A stretch of DNA of 64,000 bases from Saksenaea vasiformis B4078 (lineage: Eukaryota > Mucoromycota > Mucoromycetes > Mucorales > Saksenaeaceae), in the NCBI GenBank assembly GCA_000697055.1, contig JNDT01001564.1:113955-177954 (forward strand). Direction: 5' to 3'. Each line of letters begins with the position of its first letter. Positions within the stretch are counted from its first letter, which is position 1. The position numbers were made by a program, and so were the translations under genes. Below, in pieces: positions 34,027 through 45,212 of the stretch. The notes beneath the pieces were generated by a model. That model did not search any database and was not told the DNA's origin. It was given only the letters and a program-made list of their open reading frames with translations.

Positions 34027-36538
34027 TCACCAGTAATTGGTGGCGCCGGGAATAAATGGTCTTCCAGCCGACAAATTGCTGGGGTCGAAAGGCGCTAGCG
34101 TCCTCCTATGTACAGATAGGACATTGCTTGCGCATGCCAGTCCTATTGCCAGAGCCACTTGAACGTCTCTATTCTGTGTAGCATGGCCTGATCGATATGC
34201 GGTGCAGCTCGGCTTAACACACTGGGAGGCACCGATTACCCTCCATTCTCCCTTCTTCCTTCGCCGAGCTTTGGCCCTTTACACTCGTCCAAAACAGTAA
34301 ATACACAATTGAGAACTTCGATGTTCATTCGTCATCGATACCGGGACATAACGGCGATATCACCTACGTAGCCATGCTCCTCCACTGTGGGAAAGGTGTT
34401 TCCGACAATTCACCTGTTTTTGTCATTTTCAAGTAGATAGTCGTTGCAGCGTAGCACGTTGCTGCCAAATATGTCTTGAAGCTGACACAATGATTCCGGC
34501 TATTTACCTGAAAATGACAAAACAGGTGATTTGTCGGTACCTTTCCCGTGGTGTCAGTGCGTTTGTAATCTGCATGACGGTATCTATCTCAACCTTCTGA
34601 AGCTTGTTATCGTCGTCGTTCCATAGCCCTGAGACATCAGAGTTTTTCACTTCTCCTTCAATATCTGCTGATAGCAACTGTTTCCTTGCAATAGCTTGTA
34701 TCAACATTCTTCTGCTAGGCTCTTTCTTCGCGTCATTCGCCTGAACTTGTTCTGATTCCTCTTGCATGTCTTCGATTGCCATCTCAATTGCCTCCTCTAT
34801 TCCTTCATCGTCTATCCTATTGATATCCACAGGGATATTCAACTCGGTTACCGCACTTCAGGCTACGTAACGTATATTCTGTTAATATGTCGATGACATC
34901 GGATATTGCGCTCACCTCTACATCCTTCGAGACTGTGGATTTTCACCTTTCTTGGGCATGTATTCTTTGTTCGTGCGTGATTGCAATCTTGTAATTGCAT
35001 TTGTGCACGACTACTCATGTCGCAATAGTTTAGTCCTTTGATATTGGTCAGTTTCCATCTCCAGCCGTTTCTTCAGGCGTCTTAAATTCTTACGTTCTTG
35101 TTTTATTCGTCCTTTGATCTGACGCCGATGCCGTCCCTTTTCCTTTTCCTTGGTTTGATGCTCTCCTGCCGCTGTTTATCTTTCTCTCTTGCTTTTTTCT
35201 CGGCAATCTGACGGACTTTACTCTCTCTCTTTTAGGGGCAAGGTCTAGTTTAAGAAGTATACAGAGTAGGTGGTTGATCGATTTATGGAACCGACCGCCT
35301 GCCCACATGTTTTGTAAGTTGACGGCGTATTGCTTCAGCTGAAAGTGCATTGTGGTGCTTAAGCCGGCAGGCGGTTCTGGCAAATCTTTCAATCTTGGGT
35401 GTTGCAGCACAGACCAGAAAGGCTTTGCTGAATAGGTTGCTGAATTCATCATTGCTCTTCTGTGGCAAAGCTTTCAGATAATTCGACACATTTTCAGGCA
35501 GCGGCACCACTGGTATTGTCAAATCTGGGTTCAGAGCTTCTGGATTGCGGACTGATCCTTTGGGAGTAACCTCCAAAGATTAAACATCTCTGGACTGTCC
35601 TGCTGATAACGACCTTGCTTTGGGTGTGGATCCAATATGACGGTACTGGCAGCGTAGTTTAGCATGGTTGCATGTACTGCTGCCCCAAGTTCAGAAGCAT
35701 AGCCCGTAACTTGTTCGGATGCGGCAGTTATGGTGTCGAAAAGCACCTGTTTCACTTCATCATCCAGATCACTTCGTAAGATTCCAGATAATCGAACGGA
35801 GCATGCCCGGATTGTGTCCTCTTCGTCTTCGCTTTCATTGATTTCAGTAGTGTCCGTGCTGCAGCCTTGTTTTTGCACCTGCACTTGTTCTTCAATTTCT
35901 TTCTGTGCTTTTTTTCGACAGTGTCATCAAAATTTGCGATGGCATATTTTTACCAGAGCGCCCCAATCTGCGCTGATATAGGAGACTTTGAAGCAAAAGT
36001 CCTCCTGATAGTCCCTTGTTCTGCATTAAGTATATCATTGGCCTGTTGGAACAACGACCTTGGGACGCGATCTGCCTTCTCCAGACTTTCCCGTACTTCC
36101 TGCAATTTTTTCCTCTGCTTCTCTTGTTTCTCTTCTTCTGAGTGCTGACGTGCTTTCTTTGTAGACTTTTTCTTAGGTTTATCTTCAAGGTTTTTTTTTA
36201 GAAGGATCGCTTTCAGTTGGTCGTGGAAGACACTGTACAAGACTCGAAGATCTTGGTCTACTGATATCCCTGGTTCAGCCGCCCTTTTCCTTTTGCGCTT
36301 CAATCGTAACTGTGGCGGTGGTACGGTTATGTTCAATAAACAAAATATGCCTGGTTATTAAGTTTCTGCAGATATCACTCGACAAGGGTTTACTCTGTAA
36401 ATTTGGATATGCGTAAGTTAGATAAGAAGAAGAAATGTTGTCAGTGAACGACCTTTCTTTTTCGTTTTCTTTTTCTTTTTCTTTTTTTTCTTTTTTTTGC
36501 TTTTCAAATTTTAACGGTCCTGTGGTTCTTGACATCAT
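34027..36538 (-). pseudogene. Decayed Fanzor-like (TnpB-related) gene
   Basis: A minus-strand series of frame-shifted segments. It starts with a Lys/Glu-rich N-terminus (MSRTTGPLKFEKQKKEK, then PLSSDICRNLITRHI and ITVPPPQLRLKRKR). Helical segments follow (about 36336-35950, 35884-35283, 35452-35090) including QYAVNLQNMWAGGRFHKSINHLL, then an acidic segment 34842-34504. A C-terminal piece (about 34250-34027) reads CVKPSC, then GHATQNRDVQVALAIGL and DPSNLS. The CxxxxC followed by NRD-x-x-x-AL-I is the layout of the zinc ribbon and third RuvC motif of Fanzor/TnpB nucleases. The RuvC-I and -II blocks between 34500 and 34300 are not found, and an inverted duplication sits exactly there. Stops occur in the segment just upstream of CVKPSC. 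The family call rests on this C-terminus and general architecture; a different Mucorales repeat family is possible. Confidence 0.45.
34382..34555. repeat. Local inverted duplication, ~50-bp arms
   Basis: The left arm 34382-34436 (containing GGGAAAGGT, GACAA-TCACCTG and TGTCATTTTCA) is repeated in reverse orientation at 34504-34555 with about 85-90 percent identity, around a spacer of about 65 bp. The right arm encodes the residues RERYRQITCFVIF of the relic gene, so part of its coding sequence was copied in inverted orientation. Confidence 0.8.
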
Positions 36539-39500
36539 CTTTAATCCTGTTACCTGTTTCAGTGTTCAGTCAGACAGCGGCCTGTAGACCTTGAACAACA
36601 TATCGCTAATAAATGGTGCGTTTGCAGATACTTTCTACATACGCTTCTGGGGCAAACCACTAGAAGAGCACGAAGAATGAATCGTATTCAGGTCAGTAAA
36701 CGAATAAAAGGGTCACAGTTAGCCAGGATAATCCAGATCGCACAGAAAAACGTAAATGACATCTATGCAGTACCGATTCCGCCTATATATCGGCGCAACG
36801 GAGGGATTGCACCCGTAACGAATAACTGGAAAGAGAGCACAGTATTTGCTTGTCTGGAAATCCGTCGATGAAGTCTGTAGGAGACCGCTGCGGCACTTCT
36901 TGGAGAACGGATAGGAACAAGTCAACGCTTTTTTAGTAGAAGAAGCGAACGATACAAAGCAATCGAGTAATCAGCACGAGATGGACGCACTTCATGCGAA
37001 GAGGCACCTAGAGGATTGGAAACGAGGAGAATAGAAACGGGCGTCTTCCTTGATAAACTTTGAAAATCAATGAAAGATTCTTCTAGATAGTGACAGCAGC
37101 ATGTATGTAATATGTTATCTGGAGACTTATCAAGGAGTGGGTACTATGAGGAAATTTTCTTAAATTTGAGCGTATAAAGATCACACTAATTTGAATGCTG
37201 TAAAGCCTATTACTAAAATGAAGCAGTTAAATCTGTGCTAGGATATGCGATAAGTATTTATCATGCTATAAATATAGCGTTTATGAGAACTTGGTACCTT
37301 GAGATTTTTTTAGTTTATGCATAGAATTCTAAAATATTTGACAGTGGAAATTGAGAAAAGTTCCAGAGGTAAATTGCCCTGAATCCCACTCTGCTTGAAT
37401 TTCAGTGAGTCTCGACCTCTGTACCATCCGTTCGTATTTTGTCCCTAAAATTTATCTTAATAATCAAAATGAAATATACTTACCAGAGCATGGCTCTCTC
37501 GGTTTCAAGAATATCCAGGGTCTTATACCCAATCTTGGCCATGTCAAACAACCGGAAATATTGCTCTCTCACCTTGGAAGCGTCGATAGGTGACATCAAG
37601 TCCCAAAGTCCGGCCTTGCACAGTAATCGCCCAAGCACTTAGTAATCAATCGTAATGTGGTGTATCTAAGTGCTGTGTAGAGGCAGTATGGTGAACCGTC
37701 TTGCCCTTCGTGGATCGGTGTACTTCTCAGGCTAAACGTTTTTGCATCTATGGCGGTGCATGTCTCGTCGATGAATTTTTGTAACTTGGTCATGCAGCAT
37801 CTGATAGACGACTCAGTTTCTTTGGAAGGACAATTTTTTCTCGTTTACGGATAGCTATCCGGACAGCTACTTCGAGACACTTTTGTAGTCGCTTTGGTAA
37901 CTTCCCCGTATCCAGAATCTGTTTTCTTAGGAGCCATACCAAAAATTGGAGCCATACCAAATTCTCGCCCGGAGATCAATAAGGAGATCAATAAAGTTTA
38001 GAGTGTTTCGGTGGGTGTGCGGTTGTGCAAGGTATGACTCCAAAAAGTGCGGATCGGATTAGGTATGGCTCCTAAGAGATCTGATCCAGAATCTATGACT
38101 TGGATCAGATCATGTATATGCGTCAGTTTGTTCCCCCACAAAGACTCCACTTCATGCCAGTGTCAGGTCGATAAGGCGAAATAGGCCAGCGAGGTCGAAT
38201 GGCTCCATTAGCCTCAATAGATCCCCACGAGTTTTCAGCGCGGCATCTATTTTGGGTGTGGGTTATCTTTCATTGTGATCGCTCGCACTCCGTTCACCCT
38301 GTTGGCTGGTGGTTGGGTTGATGTTCATTGACTCCGCTAGTTCATCAGCAACTGATCTACCGCAGATCTAAAAAAAGAAATTAGCGTATGTTGTACAGTG
38401 CAACCTCTCTAAATTCAAAACCCTAATGTCAAAATCCGGTTTTTCAAGAAACTTTGGGTTCACCGCCGGAAAACACAGTGTAGGTTTTCCAATCCTCTGT
38501 AATATCAAGCTCAAGCCTGAAAGAAATGTTGAATCTCTTATCGGGGGGAGCTTTAATGCTCAAAGGTTTACTTTTCGCATTAATCCTTTGCAAAATATGA
38601 TGTAATACCTTCTCATCAAGAAAATCTATCATTGTGTCAATGCGAAACAGTTGATCTTTAAGTGGAAATGCAACGTTCCTCTTCCGCAGGTTTTGGGATA
38701 TGTCATCATTCACACAACTTCCTCGTTTTCGCATCAGTGAATACGTTTATTCAGTTCCGGGATCAACCGTATCCCCTTATTCTCGGCAGCCACTCTCGAA
38801 ATCGGACATTGACATTGTGGTCCGCTTGGTAGGCTGAATGTGACAATTCATGTTTATCACATGCGCATCCAGCACTGAGGTTGCTTCATCTCCATGAACA
38901 GCTTTACCCATGAGACCTGTCTTGCGCCAGCAATTTTGGAAGGTGTATTAGGATTGCGTTATAGTGTGCCAAACATCACCACATGGCTCAATTCATACTC
39001 AGAAGGCTTTGTGACAGATCCTCAATAATATCAAAACCCGAAGCTTTCAAGCATTCTGCAAGGAACAGAGGACTTGAAATTAGAGAAGTTGCACTGTATG
39101 TTTAATTTCCTTTGATACGTTTCTTATTCTTTTTGCACTTCCTTCTACTGAATCCAATATGCGCTTTTGTACAAGATCAATTGTCTCGCGCGTTCTTTTG
39201 TCCAATTTTTGTTGCATAGTGGAAGCTTGTATTTCTGACCAGTGTCGTTTGTACTTGGATCCAAATGGTGACGAGATGTTACTACTGCGCTAATAAAACG
39301 TCAGTCCCAATCTGCTACAACATTACGTCAGGGGAGCTTACCTTGAACCGGAACAAATCGCTTATATCCAAACCAGTCCAGTTTGTCAGCGCCGTTTTTT
39401 CCTACGAGATCTCGGTTAATGCGAGACAAACTTTAGATAAAAAATTATTGTGGATAACTTGATGGGATGATTAATAAAAGTATAGGTATACTACTGGAGT

Positions 39501-39635
39501 ACCTACATTTGTTCCGCTACGTCACTAAAGGTCGATTTTCTTGACTGATGACGGATGTGTCGGAGTATAAGCGGGGTTGAGTCAAATCGCGCCAGGTCCT
39601 TGGTGTCGAGGCTCTTTTGTTTTTCTAAAGCCGGC
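36539..39635. other. Gene-poor, repeat-bearing region
   Basis: Holds the MITE at 37910-38094 and a hairpin at 38078-38111. A 96-codon minus frame at 38444-38734 (MRKRGSCVNDD…FNISFRLELDITEDWKTYTVFSGG) and a 65-codon minus frame at 37596-37793 have protein-like composition, and may be exons or relics of an unknown gene. I could not link them by splice sites or recognise a family. Confidence 0.4.
37910..38094. mobile_element. MITE with 15-bp TIR and 11-bp flanking direct repeat
   Basis: CTTAGGAGCCATACC (37926-37940) is perfectly inverted at 38062-38076 (GGTATGGCTCCTAAG). Inside each end the same motif occurs again (GGAGCCATACC at about 37948, GGTATGACTCC at about 38030). The element is bracketed by a direct repeat ATCCAGAATCT at 37910-37920 and 38084-38094, a size compatible with a MULE-type target duplication, although 5-7 bp lie between repeat and TIR on each side. 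Non-coding, about 150 bp. Confidence 0.6.
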
Positions 39636-41478
39636 ATGTTTCGAGGTGCTTCCGTGCTTACGCGAACAACTGTGCGTGCCACTGGCAGACAGTCTGGATC
39701 CATAGTAAGCATGCATATATAATGCGAAACACAGTAACTCATGTATGCTTTCCAGCCCCTCCGATGGTACACTACCGAGCAAGCACCTGCAAAGAAAAGC
39801 GGGTCCATCGGGAAGAAAATTTTCTGGACAACTCTTTTAGGTGGTTCTGCTTACGCCGGAGCGACATACCTTGCACTTCATAATGAAGCATTCCATGACA
39901 CGTATCGAACCTACGTTCCAGGCGGCGATAAGCTGTTAGACGCGTTGGAAGATCTTACGGAAGACGAACAATTGAAGAACTATTATCAAAAAGGAGCTGA
40001 GTGGGCAAATATAGCAGCAGCGCATTCAGTTGTGGTAAAAGATTACATTGTCAAGGCGAAAGACACGTCGGTGGATATGTATGAATATGCCAGCGATGCA
40101 ATTGCTCAGTTGACAGGTCAGAGTGAACCACCTCGATCGCCATCTTCGCAGGCACCAGCGCCGCTCTCCAGAAGCTCCAAAGGCCTACGCAAGGGTGGCC
40201 TGTTTGCCAATGTCGTGACAGGCGGTGAACCTGTAGCACTACCCAAGTTCGATCCAAGTGGCGAACCTATTGTGGACGAGTTAGCTGCGACTGTTCAGCA
40301 GTTAGTGATCACTCTGAACGAAGCAGGTCTCACTGGTCATGCTAAACGACTTGTTGATTTTGCTTCGAGAGATTTAGGAGCATTGAAGAAAGCATTCGAG
40401 CATTTGCGCACCGAGCAGAACAACGTTGCAGAGGATATGAAGAAACTCGAAACAGACTACGAAAAAGTGAAAACTCACGTTACGGAGCACTGTGCCGAGA
40501 TGGAATCCAAAGTGGAAGCTGCTAAACAACGATCAGATGCTCGTGTAGCAGAAAAGGCAGAAAAGCTGCGGGGAGAATTTGCAGCTGAGAGTGCTGCATT
40601 GAAACAGCAACTCGTTGAGATCGGCCAGAAGGAATTAGACGACCGCAGAGCAGCCCACCTTGAAAATCTGTCGCGTGAACTCAAGGAACAGGTGATTGAG
40701 ACCCAGCGTCGCTATGTCCGTGAGGTTCGACAGCAGGTGGAAGAAGAACGCGGAGGCCGTTTGGCCAATGTCGATCAGGTGGTGACCAGACAAAGCGTCC
40801 TCGAGAAGCTTTCGTACGCGAATGCCGAGCATCTTGATGATTCGCGCAAAGCTCACCAATTGCTGGTCGCCGTGAGCGCACTGAAATATGCCGCTTATGC
40901 TGGCAACAAGAAGGCATTCCTGGAAGAACTTCAAGCATTATTAACGATCAGCTCGCCATCTTCTCCTTTCGCTAACGTGGCGGAGAAGAAGAACGATGAA
41001 ATTGTTCAAACCGTGGCATCCAGCATTTCCGAAACCGTTGCACGACATGGCATTGATTCTATGAGCCAGCTAGTCAACCGCTTCCAAACGGTTTCTCGAG
41101 AAGTACGCCGAGCTTCGCTTATCCCAGAGGAAGGAAGCAGCATGATTTCTCATGTCATTTCTATCCTGATGAGCAAACTTATGTTCACCAAGCAGGGTCT
41201 TGTCCCCGGAGAAGATATCGAAGCCCGTCTAGCTCGTGCAGAATATTACCTGACCCACAACAACGATCTCGAGAGTGCTGCAAGAGAGATGAACCAGCTC
41301 AAGGGATGGCCCAAAACATTAGCCCTGGATTGGCTTGATGCTGCACGAAGACATTTAGAAGTGAAACAGGCGTTGGAGGTAAAATAACGAACTTTTGTTG
41401 CTTGTGTCTCATGTTAATAATTATTGTTAGGTCATGAGAACACAAGCTACATTGACCAGCATGCTGCAAACTGAATAG
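39636..41478 (+). CDS. MIC60: MICOS complex subunit MIC60 (mitofilin)
   Basis: The inner-membrane protein that organises cristae junctions as the core of MICOS. Exons 39636-39704, 39756-41378 and 41431-41478 (GT-AG, in phase) give about 579 aa, the normal range. Exon 1 (MFRGASVLTRTTVRATGRQ) is an Arg/Thr-rich presequence. The membrane anchor is KIFWTTLLGGSAYAGATYLAL. A long charged coiled coil (about residues 190-370, with EKLRGEFAAESAALKQQ and LSRELKEQVIETQRRYVREV) leads to the mitofilin signature near the end: ARLARAEYYLTHNNDLESAA-like and MNQLKGWPKTLALDWLDAAR. Without the last intron the frame would stop early at EVK; the spliced end VMRTQATLTSMLQTE fits fungal mitofilins better. Confidence 0.95.
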
Positions 41479-41648
41479 ATGATGGATCATTTCAAAATAA
41501 AATAATAAAAAATTTAAAAGCATCGAGACCGGAAGATGTCTCCCAAATGCATCACACTATGCGGAGATTGAAGGTATTGTTCCACTGAAGGAAGCCGTAA
41601 ATTGTGACTCCTCTCACTTCCGCTTCGCGAAACGCCTTTACTTATAAC

Positions 41649-43633
41649 ATGGGAGAAGACATACCCGAAGTGCCATTCGCATTCGTATCCAACAGCTATC
41701 TAGAGAATAAGGCTGCCCAGATAAAGCAGAAACACATTCTGTGGGAGGTTAGCATACCTCGACGACTAACCATCTCATCCCCACTAAATGACATTCTGAA
41801 ACAAACATGGATATAGGGTTACGAAAGGGCAAACCTATTGACACCGAAGCAAGTCGAGCTCATTAAGGCTATTGACAAGAAATCGCCCGAGAATATACAG
41901 GCCATTGTCAAGAAGGACGGCGCGACTTATGCTTCGCTTATCCTGCACCTCTTGCAGAGTCTTGCCCGATTTGACACGGTTCAGTATGTCTGTGCCCTGA
42001 CCGATGATATTTTGTCAGGTACAGCTGCCTTTATTTAAAGTTCACGGAAGTCTTAAAATACATAACTCAAAAGGTCATGATGCTTATGCGGCGTACTTTC
42101 ATGCTGTCACCTCACAGGATCCAAATCAGCTATATGGTCCTTTCTTGAGGTAATGTGGGATAGTACAGTCAGGAAGAGCTTTTTCTTATCTTGTCGGTAA
42201 CCTATTCAGAGCTCTCCACCAAGACGACGAGTTTACTCCTTTGCAAGCAAGCAAAATCTTGACTATCCTGGCATGGTAAGTCATACGAGATAAAAGGATC
42301 ACGAATGGCTGAGTCTTTGAAAAAGTTCCGCACCTGCCCCGGCATCTGTAGATCTTTCTGCTTTGAACACATGGATCGCCCAGCAACTCAAATCTTCTGA
42401 ACGTGTCGAAATTGCTGACCTTGTTGTTCAAGAGCTGGAATCTCTCCTCCGTGTTCGCGAATACAGATTGCCTGTGTGGAATACTCCTAACATCGTCCAA
42501 GAGTATGTGCTTATTGGAAGAAGGAATGAAAGCTGACTGCATTCCTTAGCCTTGTTGATCGCCTGGAGAAATCGAATCCTACGCCTCAGATGCAGTACCA
42601 GATCATCTTTTGTCTTTGGCTTCTAACATTTGAACCGGAGATTGCATCCAAGATCAATGAGTAAGTTGACAGACAATCCTCGCACTCTATTCATCTATTC
42701 TCTTTCCTCAGGCGCTATGATATCATCCCACTGCTTATTGATATTGCTAAAGCAGCTGTCAAGGAGAAGGTAATCCGCGTCGCGATTGCAACACTCAAGG
42801 TAGATCGAGATAAACAAGGAGAAATTTGTTCCATTTTTTGACATACTGTCACAGAACTTGGTGGAGAAGGCACCCTCGGAGAATTTGGCTGCCATGTTAG
42901 TAGCAAAGCTTTTGCCATTCACTGAGAACCTGAGCTCGCGCAAATGGTCCGATGAGGATGTTATGGAGGATATCGACTTTTTGAAGGAAAAGCTGCAAGA
43001 GAATTTCCAGAGTCTCACGTAAAAATCAACGTAACTATCCATTGATAGGAACTTACTCAGATTTGAACAGGACATTCGAACAATACGCATCCGAACTCGA
43101 AACTGGCAAGCTCGAGTGGACACCGCCTCATAAATCCGATACTTTCTGGAAAGAGAACGCATCTAAGCTGGATGAAAATAACTATCACCTGCTGAAGTAA
43201 CTTATCATCAGTAACATGAACGTCATGTAATTGATCTGTTTTCTGCCGTAGGGCACTCGCGCGTGTTCTCAGTACCTCCACCAACCCCTTGGTGTTGTCT
43301 GTCGCAGCGAATGACATAGGACAATATGTTAAATATTCTTCCAAGACAGGAAAGAGGTAATATACATAGCGATCGCTACGGGTTGCTTACACATCACACA
43401 AGATTGCTGCAAGACATTGGTGCCAAAACGCGTATTATGGAATTGATGACGCACGAGGACCAAGATGTTCGATACCAAGCTCTCTCCGCCGTGCAGAAAT
43501 ATATGCATCAAGCATGGTAAGCAACGGATCCTGTTGGGATACCTACGATATCTCTATGAGCTGACGATTTCTCTTTTTCTATTTTTCCTTTTCTTCTTCC
43601 TTTTCTTTCTTTTCTTTTCATAGGGAGTTTTAA
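41649..43633 (+). CDS. VMA13: V-type ATPase subunit H
   Basis: Regulatory subunit H of the V1 sector, which couples V1 to V0 and silences free V1. The gene has many short introns. Exons encode MGEDIPEVPFAFVSNSYLE; GYERANLLTPKQVELIKAID; ATYASLILHLLQSLARFDTVQYV; RALHQDDEFTPLQASKILTIL; LNTWIAQQLKSSERVEIADL; LLRVREYRLPVWNTPNIVQ; NPTPQMQYQIIFCLWLLTFE; RYDIIPLLIDIAKAAVKEKV; NLVEKAPSENLAAMLVA; YHLLKALARVLSTSTNPLVLSVAANDIGQYVKY; and the ending QDVRYQALSAVQKYMHQAWEF. These are characteristic HEAT-like helices of VMA13. The final exon is ten bases before the stop plus an intron with a long pyrimidine tract (about 43565-43619). The start is the first ATG in frame. It lies 170 bp after MIC60 on the same strand. 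Confidence 0.94.
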
Positions 43634-43640
43634 AAATATG

Positions 43641-44823
43641 TCACATAAACATTCTGGTGTAGACAGCCTTTCTATTACTGAGCCATTCTTTGCGCTTTTC
43701 CGTCAATGTGCGCAGCATTGATACGAGATTTTCATTTCCTTGGATATGCTGTGTCCAGTATGAATCGTGTATATCTGTTTTACCAAATGTAGTTACCTGG
43801 AGGCCTGATTTTAGACATTTGATGCCCTCATCATATTCTTTACTTTCCAAGCACGCCTGACCAAGGCGATAATAAGCTTTGACATTGGATGCATCGTGTT
43901 CGATAACCTAAAAGAGCAGCAGACTCTGAGCCGCTATCCAAGTCCTGACTGCGTACCTCTTTGCATGTTTCGATAGTGCCACTCCAATCTTTCTGTTTTA
44001 AGTAGCACATAGCCGTATTGGACTGAAGTGCAATTGATAGTTCATCGTACTGTTTACTTTGTTCTTCATCACATCCTGAACGATCACGTAGGATTCTGAC
44101 GCCCTGTCACGGACAGAATTAACGACGATTCCTGCGGTATACCTGTCATACCCTTCTATAAGCATATAAAGCTTGTTCCAGTGCCCCCTTTTTAAACAAG
44201 TCGTTGCCTTCTTCTTTCTTATCACTAGCAAACTCAAAACGTCGCCTCGGGGAATCTGCAGGCTATTGCGTTACATGTTAGCGAACTATGTCCCTGTGCG
44301 CGGGTTCGTCTAAACTCTAAGATACCACCTCCCACATGTCTATCAGTTCAATATCATAGCGTAATGATGAGTTTGGAGGAACAACCGGCGGCAGACCTCT
44401 TGCGCCATAACCTTTTGCGTCATGTATTTGTGGTTACTAGGTGGATTGTATTTCTTTATGGCTGTTACCATACTCGCTGTCAATCTCAATGGACGCTATT
44501 TCGCCTATTTTCATTGTTGGTATCGCGATTTCCAAACCGCTGACAACTTGATCTAATACATGATGAGATGGAAAATTCCGAAATGTCATACTTTACCATC
44601 ATTTAGCATGAATATAAATGGTGCCTGTCTTCTCCGGGATGAGTCGAACGGTGTCGGTTTGTCGGGTAAAAATGCCTCGTAATGGACTGTAGATGTTTAT
44701 TATACTCTTCTTTTCCTTTTAATACTCACTGGTTACGCCGTTATTTTTGCTTGGCATTATTCCCTCGCCATGCTTGGTAACATGCTTCACGCATTTACCA
44801 TCGGATGTCAGGTTCACTTTCAT
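43641..44823 (-). CDS. FKBP-type peptidyl-prolyl isomerase with TPR domain
   Basis: Spliced gene, start taken at the ATG at 44823 (MKVNLTSDGKCVKHVTKHGEG). One FKBP domain is visible: [78 protein letters not shown]. A TPR region follows with KKEEGNDLFKKGALEQAL, NYQLHFSPIRLCAT-type helices, EHDASNVKAYYRLGQACLESKEYDEGIKCLKSGL and a C-terminal helix ending YTRMFM. The layout is that of FKBP51/52/AIP-like cochaperones that bind the Hsp90 C-terminus via TPR and assist client folding. An upstream frame (about 45003-44880) could be an additional exon; phase was not convincing. Its stop lies 7 bp from the VMA13 stop, the two genes converging. Confidence 0.85.
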
Positions 44824-45212
44824 GTCTGCAGTATTCCAAGTTGTTGAAAGCCCGACAAGGTTCTGCAATAAAACTTTTCGTCAGTCACCACCCGTTTTGA
44901 CATGCAAGTAATCCAAGTGATATTCCAGGCATTCAGAAACTGTTTTTAGACATTTCACTTCGTCTGAACGGACAACATCGTTCAGTGACGTTACTCTTAG
45001 CATTTTCCTGACCTGTTATATACGCTATGTTCTCAATACTCGTGTAACCGTTACACTCCTTTTTCGCATGAACTAACTATTCCTTCCTTCCACGTTTTGC
45101 TAACTCTAAACGTTATTCATTGAGTAAAATGTATTATCATCATATGCTGGTGTTGACTACAACTTGTCTTATGCAGTTAGCTAAGTTTAACAGGTATCGT
45201 TATAAAGTTTCG
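44824..45212. other. Short gap between two minus-strand genes
   Basis: Contains the FKBP upstream region and the methyltransferase 3' flank. A frame starting MLRVTSLNDVVRSDE at 45003 might be a 5' exon of the FKBP gene, but it runs into a stop before a phase-compatible donor was found. Confidence 0.35.
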
